From Amycolatopsis decaplanina DSM 44594 (lineage in GTDB: Bacteria > Actinomycetota > Actinomycetes > Mycobacteriales > Pseudonocardiaceae): a DNA stretch of 64,000 nucleotides. Position numbers and translations under genes: made by a program. The stretch is taken from assembly GCF_000342005.1 (NCBI RefSeq), contig NZ_AOHO01000063.1, positions 1-64,000 on the forward strand, read 5' to 3'. Under the pieces are notes generated by a model, which did not search any database, was not told the DNA's origin, and saw only the letters and a program-made list of their open reading frames with translations. Positions within the stretch are counted from its first letter, which is position 1, and each line of letters opens with the position of its first letter. Below, piece by piece: positions 45,189 to 54,841 of the stretch.

Positions 45189-47345
45189 TTAAACCTGTGC
45201 GTCCTCGGTCACACGTGGGGCGGTTTCGTTCGCTCGATCGGCGCGCGAGTCCTTGATCCTCCGGTAGATCCGGCGGGACGACAGGAGCAGCAGCGCACCC
45301 GCCGCCGTGATGGTGATGATGATGGTGATCGCGCCGTATTCCGTGGAGGTCAGCTCGAACCGCGCGGCGGAACCGAGCGGGGTCCCGTCGGGCGTGGTCA
45401 GTGACACGTCGACGCTGAACCGGCCCGCCCGCAGCGCCTCGACCGGGAGCAGCCGGTTGCGGGCGCTGTTGGCCGGGACCATCTGCGCCTGCAACTGGGT
45501 GTCGTCGGTCGGCCGCAGGCCCACGTTGTTCTTCAGGGCGACCTGGACGGCGACGCCGACCGGCAGGTTGTTGGTGATGAACACCGGCAGCGGCGCCGCG
45601 CCGGACGCGAGCGCGATCGTCTGCTTCGGCCGCTCCACGGTGACCTGGCTGCGGATCGCCTCGAGGTCACCGCGGGCGTTGCCGGTGACGATCGCGGCGT
45701 CCGCGCCACGCCACGAGGTCGACGCGGCCCTGATGAGGGCGAGCCGGACCGGGGTGATCACATCGGCCGGATTCACCCGTTTGGTGGCATCCATCGTCAT
45801 CGCCGATGACAGGCCCAGCGTCTCGTCGTCGATCTGGGACATCTTCGCGGTGACATCGCCGCTGGTCGCGGCCGTCAGGTCCTGCGGGTCGTAGTTGACC
45901 GACGCCGTCCCGGACGGGCTCTCGCCGAGCAGATCGGGCAACGGCGCCGACTTGATCAGACCGGCGGCGTAGAAGTCGCCCATCCGCTCCAGGAACGTGG
46001 TGAGTTCCGTGCCGGTCGCGGCCCAGTGCCGCGGCGGCGCGATCAGGAGCCGCGAGCGCTCCGGCCCCTCGGGCTGCCCGCCGAGCCCGGCCCGGAAGGC
46101 GATGGCGCCGAGCCCGTTCTGGGTGGACCCCGAGCCGTTGAGCGCGGACGAGATCAGCGCGTCGATCGGCTGTGCGCGCAGGTCCGTTCCTTCGATCGAG
46201 ACCCCGCCCGAAAGCGGCGAGCCGGACTGAAGCTTGCCCGAATCGGTCAGCACAGTCTTGACGCCCGCCTTGCCGATCGCTTCGACGGTCTGCGAGTCGA
46301 GGGCGCCGCCGGGCCAGAGCACGCCGTCCTGCGGCTGGATGCCGAGCAGGTTCTTGATCGTCCCCGCGCCGCCGAGCGCACTGGCCAGGAGCGCGGTGTC
46401 GGTGGCGTCGCCGGCACGGACCTTCGTCAGCGCGGTGAGGTCGGCGTCGGCGAACGGGAGGGTGACCACGCACCGGCCCGCGACCAGCGCCTTCAACCTG
46501 CCGAGCCAGTTCTTCGCGGTCTCGACGCCCTTGCCCGGGACGGGCCCGGCGCCCGAGGCGACCTGATAGCCGCGGGTCATCCCGTCCACGGTCGCGACCA
46601 GGTCGGGGTCGATGGCCAGGCACAACGACGACGAGACCTTCGTGTCGGCCTCGGCCGCGCGCGCCGCCTCGACCAGCGAGTCGAGCCGCCCACCCGCCGC
46701 CAGTTCATCGGCCAGCCGCTCGTCCGCCAGGGTCAGCGGGCCGCCGAGCGGGGCCGACACGAGGTGCACGGTGCTGTTCGTGATCGGCCACAGCAGGCTC
46801 GCCGACGGCGCCGACGGCGGACGCGGCGCGGGCGTCTTGCCGGGGACACCGAGCACCGGCATCAGCAGGGTGACCGCCGCCAGCCGTTCCGGGCCGCCGA
46901 AATCCGGGGTGCCGTTGACGTTGACCAGCAGCGGGTACACGCCGGGCTTCGGGAACTGCAGCTTCGAGGACTGGCCGAGCGGGACGGACAGGTTCAGCGC
47001 GGCGCTCTGCCCCGGCGCCAGCTCGTCCGGTTCGAGATCGACGAACTCGGTCGCCGCGAGATCCTTGAACTTGTCGCCGGCGAGGACGTCACCGATCTGC
47101 TGCTCGCTCTGCAGCCGCGTGCCCAGTTGCAGCCGGACGCCCAATTTGCTGATCCGCCGGTCGCCGATGTTGGTGACGCGGCCGGTGACGGTGAGCGAAG
47201 CCGAGGTCGAGGTGATCACGCGGGGGTTCAGCTGGTCGAGGTCCACGCGCAGCCGGGGCTGTTCCTGCGCCTGCGCGACCGCGACGGGCAACGCGGGCAG
47301 GGCCAGGAACAGGATCGACAGGACAGTGGCGGCAAGCCGCTTCAC
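45189..47345 (-). CDS. DUF6049 family exported membrane protein (Rv3909-type)
   Basis: 718 aa. Signal peptide (MKRLAATVLSILFLALPALP...AVAQA), large extracellular part with beta-sandwich segments (LNPRVITSTSASLTVTGRVT) and a region with TVDGMTRGYQVASGAGPVPG, then a C-terminal membrane helix (YGAITIIITITAAGALLLLS) and short basic tail. Always found beside murJ in actinobacteria (Rv3909); exact role unknown, presumably in cell-wall synthesis. The GTG start overlaps the NUDIX stop. Confidence 0.92.
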   Translation of the reverse strand: MKRLAATVLSILFLALPALPVAVAQAQEQPRLRVDLDQLNPRVITSTSASLTVTGRVTNIGDRRISKLGVRLQLGTRLQSEQQIGDVLAGDKFKDLAATEFVDLEPDELAPGQSAALNLSVPLGQSSKLQFPKPGVYPLLVNVNGTPDFGGPERLAAVTLLMPVLGVPGKTPAPRPPSAPSASLLWPITNSTVHLVSAPLGGPLTLADERLADELAAGGRLDSLVEAARAAEADTKVSSSLCLAIDPDLVATVDGMTRGYQVASGAGPVPGKGVETAKNWLGRLKALVAGRCVVTLPFADADLTALTKVRAGDATDTALLASALGGAGTIKNLLGIQPQDGVLWPGGALDSQTVEAIGKAGVKTVLTDSGKLQSGSPLSGGVSIEGTDLRAQPIDALISSALNGSGSTQNGLGAIAFRAGLGGQPEGPERSRLLIAPPRHWAATGTELTTFLERMGDFYAAGLIKSAPLPDLLGESPSGTASVNYDPQDLTAATSGDVTAKMSQIDDETLGLSSAMTMDATKRVNPADVITPVRLALIRAASTSWRGADAAIVTGNARGDLEAIRSQVTVERPKQTIALASGAAPLPVFITNNLPVGVAVQVALKNNVGLRPTDDTQLQAQMVPANSARNRLLPVEALRAGRFSVDVSLTTPDGTPLGSAARFELTSTEYGAITIIITITAAGALLLLSSRRIYRRIKDSRADRANETAPRVTEDAQV

Positions 47346-47866
47346 TCAGGTGCTCCCTCGGCGGTGTGCTGTTGCTGCGCGAAGAGTTCTTTGGCCTTCC
47401 GGACCAGCTTGCGCTCGTCGGAATAGGCGAGTCTGGTCTCCAGTTCGGCGAGCGGTACCCAGGCGACCTCGGTCACCTCGACATCCTCGTCCGAAAGTTC
47501 GCCGCCGGTGGATTCCAGGATGAAATGGTGCACCGTCTTGTGCACCCGCCGTCGCTCGGCCACGAACCAGTAGTCGATGGTGCCGAGGGGTTGCAGGACC
47601 CGCGCGGAGATGCCGGTCTCCTCGCGCACCTCGCGCACCGCGGTCTGCTCATGAGTTTCACCGTCCTCGATGTGGCCCTTCGGCAGCGACCACAGCAGTC
47701 TGCCGTGCCGGTCGAGCCGCCCGATCAGCGCGGCGTTCGCCCGTTCGGCGTCGACGACGAGTCCACCGGCCGAGGTTTCGTCGACCGTGGTCAGCCGCCT
47801 TCCCCGCCTCCGCCTCCGCCGGCGGCCCGGCTTCGAAGCGCCGGAGCGGCCGGCTGATCCAGACAT
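47342..47866 (-). CDS. NUDIX hydrolase (MutT4-like)
   Basis: 174 aa. NUDIX box follows G-x5-E-x7-REVxEExGI (GHIEDGETHEQTAVREV then REETGI). The N-terminus is a basic Arg-rich stretch (GRRRRRRRGRRL). Same position as Rv3908/mutT4 next to murJ. It could hydrolyse oxidised nucleotides or Ap4A-type compounds; the substrate is not defined. Divergent from pcnA. Confidence 0.92.
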   Translation of the reverse strand: MSGSAGRSGASKPGRRRRRRRGRRLTTVDETSAGGLVVDAERANAALIGRLDRHGRLLWSLPKGHIEDGETHEQTAVREVREETGISARVLQPLGTIDYWFVAERRRVHKTVHHFILESTGGELSDEDVEVTEVAWVPLAELETRLAYSDERKLVRKAKELFAQQQHTAEGAPE

Positions 47867-47966
47867 GCTGCGATGCTAGAGCAAACGGCGGTACGGGTAC
47901 GCTGGCTCACCGTGCCCGTGTTGGGCCGGGTCGTAGTAAGTACATCCAAATCGTGGTGGGATTGTC

Positions 47967-49436
47967 GTGAACAAGGTGGTCGCCGGGCAGGCGATTGCGG
48001 GGAAGAGCACTGCGATGCAGAACGCTGTGACGGAGCTGATGCGCATCTCCCCGTTGGCGGACGAGCTCGCGAAGCTCTTCGCGAAGGCGGGGTACAGCCT
48101 GTACCTGGTGGGCGGAAGCGTCCGCGACATGATGCTCCGCAGGCTGTCGAGCGATCTCGACTTCACCACCGACGCCCGGCCGGACCAGGTACTCAAGATC
48201 GTCAGCGCCTGGGGCGACGCGGTGTGGGACGTCGGCATCGCGTTCGGCACCGTCGGCGTGACCAAACAAGGCATGACGCTGGAGATCACCACGTTCCGCG
48301 CCGACAGCTACGACCGTGTCGGCCGCAACCCCGAGGTCACCTTCGGCGACAGCATCGAGGGCGACCTGCTCCGCCGCGACTTCACGGTCAACGCGATGGC
48401 GATCGACTTGGCGAACCAGACCTTCGTCGACCCGTACGACGGGCTTCAGGCACTGCAGGACAGGGTGCTCGACACGCCCGCGACCCCGCAGGAGTCCTTC
48501 GCCGACGACCCGCTGCGCATGCTGCGGGCCGCGCGGTTCTCCGCGCAGCTCGGGTTCACCGCGGCGCCGCGGGTGGTCGACGCGATGACGTCGATGGCCG
48601 AGGAGATCGACCGGATCACCGCCGAGCGCGTGCAGGCCGAGCTGTCGAAGCTGCTGCTGGCGGACGACCCCCGGCCCGGTATCGAGCTGCTGGTCGACAC
48701 CCGCCTCGCCGACCGCGTGCTGCCCGAGGTGCCGGGGATGCGGCTGGCGATCGACGAGCACCACCAGCACAAGGACGTCTACGAGCACTCGCTGACCGTG
48801 CTCGCGCAGGCGATCGACCTGGAGAAGTCGCACGAACCGACCTCCGAGCCGGATCTGATCCTGCGGCTCGCGGCGCTCTTGCACGACGTCGGCAAGCCCG
48901 CGACGCGCGAGTTCCAGCCAGGTGGCGGCGTGAGCTTCCACCACCACGAAGTCGTCGGCGCGAAGATGGCCCGCAAACGTTTGCGGGCGCTGAAGTTCTC
49001 GAAGGAGATCGTCCAGGACGTCAGCCAGCTCGTGTTCCTGCACCTGCGGTTCCACGGATACGGCAAGGGCGAGTGGACGGATTCGGCGGTGCGGCGCTAC
49101 GTCACCGACGCCGGTGACCTGCTGCCCCGGCTGCACAAGCTGGTGCGCGCCGACTGCACCACGCGCAACCGGAAGAAGGCGGCGGCGCTGCAGGCGACGT
49201 ACGACGACCTCGAGCGGCGGATCGCGGCGATCCAGGCGCAGGAGGACCTCGACCGGGTCCGGCCGGACCTCAACGGCGAGGAGATCATGCGGATCCTCGG
49301 GCTCAAGCCGGGGCCGGACGTCGGCAAGGCGTGGAAGCACTTGAAGGAACTGCGGCTCGACCGTGGTCCGCTGGAGCACGACGAGGCGGTGGCCGAACTG
49401 AAGAAGTGGGCCGCGGAGAACGGCATCGGCGGCTGA
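47967..49436 (+). CDS. pcnA: CCA tRNA nucleotidyltransferase
   Basis: 489 aa. Adds CCA to tRNA 3' ends; the tRNA genes in this window do not encode CCA. Seen: GGSVRDMML, catalytic DLDFTTDARPDQ, RRDFTVNAMAI, RMLRAARFSAQLGF, and an HD domain with VYEHSLTVLAQAID, LAALLHDVGKP and HHHEVVGAKMA. The HD domain is typical of the actinobacterial form (Rv3907c). GTG start. Confidence 0.96.
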   Translation: MNKVVAGQAIAGKSTAMQNAVTELMRISPLADELAKLFAKAGYSLYLVGGSVRDMMLRRLSSDLDFTTDARPDQVLKIVSAWGDAVWDVGIAFGTVGVTKQGMTLEITTFRADSYDRVGRNPEVTFGDSIEGDLLRRDFTVNAMAIDLANQTFVDPYDGLQALQDRVLDTPATPQESFADDPLRMLRAARFSAQLGFTAAPRVVDAMTSMAEEIDRITAERVQAELSKLLLADDPRPGIELLVDTRLADRVLPEVPGMRLAIDEHHQHKDVYEHSLTVLAQAIDLEKSHEPTSEPDLILRLAALLHDVGKPATREFQPGGGVSFHHHEVVGAKMARKRLRALKFSKEIVQDVSQLVFLHLRFHGYGKGEWTDSAVRRYVTDAGDLLPRLHKLVRADCTTRNRKKAAALQATYDDLERRIAAIQAQEDLDRVRPDLNGEEIMRILGLKPGPDVGKAWKHLKELRLDRGPLEHDEAVAELKKWAAENGIGG

Positions 49437-49564
49437 TCACGGCGAAGACGTCCGGTTCGGCACGGATTTTCGCGTCATCAGCTGAGATAAACCCCCTTGG
49501 TCTCTGGATCCACGTGGCGTAACCGGAGATACTCCTGCCGGTGCTCCGGGCAGGGGGAAAGTCC

Positions 49565-50872
49565 ATGGCGAAGCGGCCGCCCAGTTTTCTGGTGACGTTG
49601 CTGCGTCGTGGCGCGCCCGCGCTGGCCACGGCGACGAGCGAACTGTCGGACGAGGTCGGCGACCCGACACCGATGCGCGCGTTCCGGCGGATCCAGCACA
49701 TGTCCGGTCCCATCGACACGGCCCATCGCGACAACCTCCTGCTCAGAGCCGCCCGTTACGTCGCCCTCGTCCCGTTGGTCTACCGGCTCTTCGCGGTGCC
49801 CGGCGCGTTCGGCGTCTACGTCTCCACACACGGCATGATCGGGATCGGCCCGGTGGGGCTGGTGGCGCTCGGGTCGGTCGCGCTCTCGCTGTACGGCATC
49901 CGGTGGATGCTGCGCTCGGCGCCGTTCCGCCCGCAGTACGCCGCCCGGCTGCTGGCGATCGACCTCGTGTTCACGCTGCTCGCCTCGCCGGCACTCGGTG
50001 CGCTGGTGCCGGCTTCGGTCTTCACCGAGGCGATGGCGGTGCCCGGCAAGCACCTGCTCGGTGAGGTCGCGCTGCTGGCGCTGGCGCTGGGCATGCCCGC
50101 CGCCGCGGCGCTCGCCGTCGTCAGCTTCCCGGTGCGGATGCTCGCGTCCCTGTTCGGCACCGGTCACGCCGCGCCCGGCGACGCCATGGCCGCCTTCCCG
50201 TCGATCCTCGGTGTCCTCTTCACCGCGAGCGGTGCCCTCGTCCTGATCGGGCTCGGCACCCGGCTCGCCCTCGCATACGGCATCCGCAACGGCCGGATCG
50301 CCGAACGAGCCCGCCAGCACCGGATGATGCACGACTCCGTGCTGCAGACCCTCGAAGCGATCGCGCTGGCGAACAAGGGCGACCCGGCCGCGCGGCTCGC
50401 CGAGGTGCAGCGGCTGGCGCGGGCGCAGTCGATGGAACTGCGCCGCACGATCGAGAACGAGACTTCCGAACGGTCGGAGGCCGGTTCGCGGCCGTTGGGC
50501 GAGAAGCTCGCGTCGCTGGCGGCGGAAATGGCGCGGGACGGGCTGCGCGCCCAACTCGTGATCGCCGAACTCGACGACGACACGCTTTCGGAGGTCCGGC
50601 AGATCGCCATCCGCGACGCCGTCCGCGAGTCCCTGCGCAACACCCTCAAGCACGCCGGGACGGACAAGGTCGTCGTGCGGGTCGAGGAGCAGGAAGGCGG
50701 CGTCGCGGTGATCACCCGCGATCACGGCGCCGGGTTCAGCCTCGACTCCCGGCCCGCCGGTTTCGGGATCAGCGAGTCCATCACCGCCCGGCTGAACGAG
50801 GTCGGCGGGACGGCGAGGGTGGAGTCGGCTCCGGGCAATGGCACCAGAGTCACCCTTTGGGTGCCTTTCTGA
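49565..50872 (+). CDS. Membrane sensor histidine kinase, NarL/LuxR-type (orphan)
   Basis: 435 aa. Four to five membrane helices between residues 60 and 240; HisKA_3 segment RARQHRMMHDSVLQTLEAIA with phospho-His256; HATPase with N-box RESLRNTLKHAG, G1 DHGAGFS and G2 GFGISESI. The ATG at 49565 has AGGGGGAAA upstream. No response regulator lies nearby; the next gene is a methyltransferase 16 bp on. Its signal is unknown. Confidence 0.9.
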   Translation: MAKRPPSFLVTLLRRGAPALATATSELSDEVGDPTPMRAFRRIQHMSGPIDTAHRDNLLLRAARYVALVPLVYRLFAVPGAFGVYVSTHGMIGIGPVGLVALGSVALSLYGIRWMLRSAPFRPQYAARLLAIDLVFTLLASPALGALVPASVFTEAMAVPGKHLLGEVALLALALGMPAAAALAVVSFPVRMLASLFGTGHAAPGDAMAAFPSILGVLFTASGALVLIGLGTRLALAYGIRNGRIAERARQHRMMHDSVLQTLEAIALANKGDPAARLAEVQRLARAQSMELRRTIENETSERSEAGSRPLGEKLASLAAEMARDGLRAQLVIAELDDDTLSEVRQIAIRDAVRESLRNTLKHAGTDKVVVRVEEQEGGVAVITRDHGAGFSLDSRPAGFGISESITARLNEVGGTARVESAPGNGTRVTLWVPF

Positions 50873-50888
50873 CGGTAAACAGGAGAAC

Positions 50889-51740
50889 ATGAAGAAAACG
50901 GATGTCCTGGCCGAAGCGCTCACCGCGTACCGCGACGGTGACCGGGCCAAGGCAGCGGACCTCGCCGCGCGGGCCGGATCCACGCTCGGCATCGAACTGC
51001 ACCGGTACCTGACCGAAGGTGGCGGCGGAGATGTCTACGACCAGCCCGCCGCGTTCACGGCGTTCATCCGCGGCGGCGGGAACGTCAAGCTCTACAGGCA
51101 GCTCAGCGCCATGCTCGCCCGGCGCTATGGCAGCGTCGGTTCCCTGCTCGATCTCGGCTGCGGCGACGGACTCGCCGTCGTTCCCGCCCTCGAACAGGCG
51201 GACCGCCAGCCGGGCCGGATCGACCTGGTCGAGCCGTCGAGCGCGCTGCTCGCGGAAACGCGCAAGCATCTCGACGGCACCCACGGCCTGCACACCTGGG
51301 ACGCCACCGCGCAGGAGTTCCTCGCCCGCGACGACGACAGGCAGTGGCAGCTGACGCAGTCGACCTTCGCGCTCCAATCGATCCCGACCGAGGAGCGCAC
51401 CGAGGTCCTGCGGGCGCTCCGGCCCCGCACCTCCTGTCTGGTGCTGGCCGAGTTCGACGTCCCCGAGTACGACGAAGGTTCCGCCGAATACCTGCTTTCC
51501 CTGGTCACGCGCTACGAACGCGGGATCTCGGAGTACGGCAAGGACGCGTCGCTGGTGGCGCAGGGGTTCCTGCTGCCGATCCTGCTCGGCCTGGTCAAAC
51601 CGGGGGCGCACCGGACGAACTGGGAGCAGCCCGCCACCGATTGGGCTTCGCAGCTGAAGGAAGCGGGCTTCACCGGAATCCGGATCGAACCGCTGGCGGA
51701 CTACTGGTGGTCCCCCGCGGTGCTCATCACCGCGTCCTGA
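50889..51740 (+). CDS. Class I SAM-dependent methyltransferase
   Basis: 283 aa. SAM motif I SLLDLGCGDGLAVVPALEQA, then IDLVEPSSALLAETRKHL and QLTQSTFALQSIPTEER, ending in the C-terminal strand of the fold. GGAG 3–4 nt before the ATG. Follows the histidine kinase closely and precedes a luciferase-like gene. Acceptor unknown. Confidence 0.88.
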   Translation: MKKTDVLAEALTAYRDGDRAKAADLAARAGSTLGIELHRYLTEGGGGDVYDQPAAFTAFIRGGGNVKLYRQLSAMLARRYGSVGSLLDLGCGDGLAVVPALEQADRQPGRIDLVEPSSALLAETRKHLDGTHGLHTWDATAQEFLARDDDRQWQLTQSTFALQSIPTEERTEVLRALRPRTSCLVLAEFDVPEYDEGSAEYLLSLVTRYERGISEYGKDASLVAQGFLLPILLGLVKPGAHRTNWEQPATDWASQLKEAGFTGIRIEPLADYWWSPAVLITAS

Positions 51741-51760
51741 ATTTGGCTACTTTGGGGGTC

Positions 51761-52750
51761 ATGGGGATCCTGCTTTCCGCGCTCGAACTCGCCGTCGTCG
51801 AGGACGGCAGCCCGGCCACCGAGGTACTCGCGTCGACAGCCGCCGTCACCGGGAAACTGGAGGAACTGGGCTACCACCGCGTCTGGATCGCGGAGCATCA
51901 CGGCTCACCCGCCATCGCGACGTCTTCGCCGCCGGTGCTGGCCGCGCATCTGGCGGCGGTGACGTCGTCGATCAGGATCGGCTCCGGTGGGGTGATGGCG
52001 CCGAACCACGCCCCGCTCGCGATCGCCGAGCAGTTCGCGACGCTTTCGGCGTTGCACCCGGGCCGGATCGACCTCGGCGTCGGGCGTGGTCCCGGCACCT
52101 TCGACGAGAAGATCATCCGCGCGTTGCGCAGGGGCGCGGACCCGGCGACGGACGACGATTACCGCGCCGACGTCGCCGAATTGCTGCGTCATCTGGCCGG
52201 GGAGACCGGCATCCGGGTGCTGCCCGGCGAGGTGCCGACGCCGGAACCGTGGCTGCTGTGTTCCAGCGCGGCAGGCGCCCGTCTCGCCGCCGAGCTCGGC
52301 TTGCCGATCGCGGTCGCCCACCACATCCGCCCACAGAACACGGCCGAGGTGCTGCAGGCCTATCGCGAGAACTTCAAGCCGTCTCAGTGGCGCGAAGAGC
52401 CGTACGTGATCCTCGCTGTCGAAACCATCTGCGCGGACACCGACGCCGAAGCGGCCTATTTCGCCGGACCGTGCGCGGTGATCAAGTCGTACCTGCTCAA
52501 CGGCGAGGGCGGCGACCTCGCCTTCCCGACCAGGGAGCAGGCCGCCGCGCACGAGTTCACGCGAGAGTCGAAGGAGCTGATCGCCCGGTTCACCGCCGCG
52601 CAGGCGCACGGCGGGCCGGAAAAGGTGGTGCGGTCGCTCAAGGACCTCGCCGCGGCCACCGGTGCCGACGAGCTGATGCTGACGACACCGGTGTACGACG
52701 CCGCGGCGCGGGCCCGGTCCTACGAACTGGTCGCGAAAGCCTTCGGGTGA
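51761..52750 (+). CDS. Luciferase-like (LLM) flavin-dependent oxidoreductase, MsnO8-type
   Basis: 329 aa. TIM-barrel LLM pattern: LLSALELAVVEDG, LEELGYHRVWIAEHHGSPAI, IRIGSGGVMAPNHAPLAIAE, LHPGRIDLGVGRGPGT, and the C-terminal ATGADELMLTTPVYD. FMNH2- or F420-dependent oxidation is expected; the substrate is unknown. The ATG at 51761 lies 20 nt after the methyltransferase. A repeat hairpin follows. Confidence 0.92.
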   Translation: MGILLSALELAVVEDGSPATEVLASTAAVTGKLEELGYHRVWIAEHHGSPAIATSSPPVLAAHLAAVTSSIRIGSGGVMAPNHAPLAIAEQFATLSALHPGRIDLGVGRGPGTFDEKIIRALRRGADPATDDDYRADVAELLRHLAGETGIRVLPGEVPTPEPWLLCSSAAGARLAAELGLPIAVAHHIRPQNTAEVLQAYRENFKPSQWREEPYVILAVETICADTDAEAAYFAGPCAVIKSYLLNGEGGDLAFPTREQAAAHEFTRESKELIARFTAAQAHGGPEKVVRSLKDLAAATGADELMLTTPVYDAAARARSYELVAKAFG

Positions 52751-52774
52751 TCACGTGTGCTCAGGCCCGGATCT

Positions 52775-52851
52775 CGCGTGCTTGAAGCCGGATCTCGCGT
52801 GCTTGGGCGCGTTCCGGCTCCAAGCACGCGAATTCGGTCTTCAAGCACGCG
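52775..52851. terminator. Nested inverted repeat between converging genes
   Basis: Outer stem CGCGTGCTTGAAG (52775–52787) with 52839–52851 and inner stem CGCGTGCTTGG (52796–52806) with 52820–52830. The two left arms are direct repeats of each other, as are the right arms. Probably a bidirectional terminator between the LLM gene and the TNT-like gene. Confidence 0.65.
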
Positions 52852-52872
52852 TGTTCGGTCTTGGCGCCGGGG

Positions 52873-54801
52873 CTACTGGACGCGGGACAGCGCGCCGGAT
52901 TCGAGATGCTGGGCGATCGGCCGCGGCAGCACGTAGGCCACGGCCCCGCCCGGCGTCCCGTTCCACGGCGCGGTGATGCCGGTGACCACCCGCAGCGGCC
53001 GCACGACACGGTAGAGACGGCGTTCCCGCTCGCGGTCCGCGGCCAGCGACGTCTCGATGAACCGCGCCGATTCGGCGTGCACGAGGTTGCCGGTCTCGTT
53101 CCCGAACCGCTGCACCGCGGTGCCCGACGGCAGGACGACGATCCGCTTGCGGCGGAAGAAGTTCAGCGGCGGCTCGCCCCGCAGCGGCAGGATCGGCCAG
53201 TCGGCCGGGTTGTCGGCCTCCTCGTTCGCGCCCACCGCGGCCCGTGCCGGATACAGCAGCAGGGTGCCGAGGAAGAACCGCGCCGCCTCTTCGAGTTTGG
53301 CGAACGCCACCGGCTCGTCCGTCGGCGGACGTGAGACCTCCCAGCCGCTCTCGGTGCGGCGCAGGGTCCAGAGTCCCGGCTCCGGCACCGCGTTCGCGCC
53401 GATCCGGTAGGACGTCGGCGCCACCCCGTGCTCGGCCAGCCGGTGGTACAGGACGTCCAGCACCTCGACGGCCCGGATGTCGCGGGCGGGCTCGCCGTCC
53501 CGTTCGACGCGGGTGCGGGCGCTTTCGTCCGGCAGGTCCGCGGCGGTCTGCGGCGGCCGCGGCTTGCCGACGATCTCCGCCTCGGCGGTCGCCCGCACCA
53601 GCTCGCCGACCAGCGGCGGCCGGAATCCGGCGGCCCGGATGTGCTCGATCAGCTCCGGCTCCGGCGGCACCCCGTACTTGCGCAGGTAGTGCGGGACGGC
53701 CGCGGGCCAGATCCAGACGCCGTCGGTGTGGAAGGCGTTCGGCACGTCCGGCGGGCCGTTCGGGGTGAAGATGTCGGGCTGCGGACCCGGCCGGGACAGC
53801 GCCACCGGTGAGCGGAAGAGGTAGTCCAGTACGCCGCGCATCAGGTCCGGCGGCACCGGCGGGCGGTTGACGACCGGTCGTTCGCCCTCGTTGTGCGCGT
53901 CGACGACCTTCGCGTGCCGGAACACGACGTCCAGCGGGAGACCAGCCTTGGCCGAGAGCCAGGCCGGGACGTGTTTCGGATCGCGCGGGAAGATCGCGAG
54001 TTCGGTCGCGTACGCGCGCGGCGACGGCTTCCCGCCCTCATTCGGCGCGAGCCGCCAAGTCGGTTCCTGCTCGGCGTCGAAGTCGAAGTCGAAATGTGAT
54101 TCCGAGTCGAGCGTGAAGGTGCCCTGGAACCAGGTGCCGGTCTCGGGCTGGTGCATCGCCGCGCGCAGCCGCGCGAACAGCGAGCCGAGCTCCGGCGGGG
54201 CCGCGATCGACACCGACACCGGGCCGTTGCCCTCGTCGCCGACCGAACGGACCTCGAGTTCGGAGTAGTCGCCGACCTGCCGGAACTGGGCGCCGACCCG
54301 CTGCCAGCCCGGCGGCAGCACCCGCAGCAGGGTCCGGCCGATGGCACGCAACAGCGCGGCCTGGTCACCCGCGCCGATCTCCGGCCGGGCTTCCGGCGTC
54401 TCGACGAAGTCGTGCCTGGTCTGCCACAACGCCGTCAGCCGCGACGGCGAGGCCGTGGTCGAGAAGTCCGTCAGGCCCAGGTCAGCGGCGCGGGCCGCGT
54501 CCTCGCCCGCCCAGCGCAAGGTCAGGTCGCCGCCGCCGGTGTTCGGCGCGATCTGGAAGTGCTCGTCGTCGAACCGGCCGTACGACCGCAGGCTGAAGGT
54601 CGCGCCGGCCTCGCCGTTCAGCACGACGCGGGCCGGACGGCCGTTCCACTCGCGGTCGAACCCCTCGGGCGCCGCTTCCCCCGTCGGCGCGATGAGCAGC
54701 AGCGTGCCGTCTTCGGTCGACCGCTGGGCCGCGAAGACGGTGTCCCCCCAGACGGCGTACAGGCCATCCGGCCGCTCCGCCGCTTGAACCCGGTAACGCA
54801 C
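52873..54801 (-). CDS. YezG-like + TNT-like fusion protein (polyimmunity candidate)
   Basis: 642 aa from GTG 54801, with GGGGAGGGG upstream. Order: a beta-rich N-part (to ~160); a YezG/DUF600-type immunity-like module (~185–345) with LLRVLPPGWQRVGAQFRQVG, TWFQGTFTLDSESHFDFDFD and FPRDPKHVPAWL; a central module with TDGVWIWPAAVPHYLRKYGV; and a C-terminal TNT-like domain (~545–642) with VQRFGNETGNLV, RLYRVVRPLRVVTG, APWNGTPGGAVAYVLP. TNT toxins cleave NAD+, but their usual GGxxQY Gln is Ala here. No signal peptide or WXG segment. A twin is at 60299. Last of the cassette. Confidence 0.78.
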   Translation of the reverse strand: MRYRVQAAERPDGLYAVWGDTVFAAQRSTEDGTLLLIAPTGEAAPEGFDREWNGRPARVVLNGEAGATFSLRSYGRFDDEHFQIAPNTGGGDLTLRWAGEDAARAADLGLTDFSTTASPSRLTALWQTRHDFVETPEARPEIGAGDQAALLRAIGRTLLRVLPPGWQRVGAQFRQVGDYSELEVRSVGDEGNGPVSVSIAAPPELGSLFARLRAAMHQPETGTWFQGTFTLDSESHFDFDFDAEQEPTWRLAPNEGGKPSPRAYATELAIFPRDPKHVPAWLSAKAGLPLDVVFRHAKVVDAHNEGERPVVNRPPVPPDLMRGVLDYLFRSPVALSRPGPQPDIFTPNGPPDVPNAFHTDGVWIWPAAVPHYLRKYGVPPEPELIEHIRAAGFRPPLVGELVRATAEAEIVGKPRPPQTAADLPDESARTRVERDGEPARDIRAVEVLDVLYHRLAEHGVAPTSYRIGANAVPEPGLWTLRRTESGWEVSRPPTDEPVAFAKLEEAARFFLGTLLLYPARAAVGANEEADNPADWPILPLRGEPPLNFFRRKRIVVLPSGTAVQRFGNETGNLVHAESARFIETSLAADRERERRLYRVVRPLRVVTGITAPWNGTPGGAVAYVLPRPIAQHLESGALSRVQ

Positions 54802-54841
54802 GATGTGTCCCCTCCCCAAATTCCCCAAACCGCAGGTAAAT

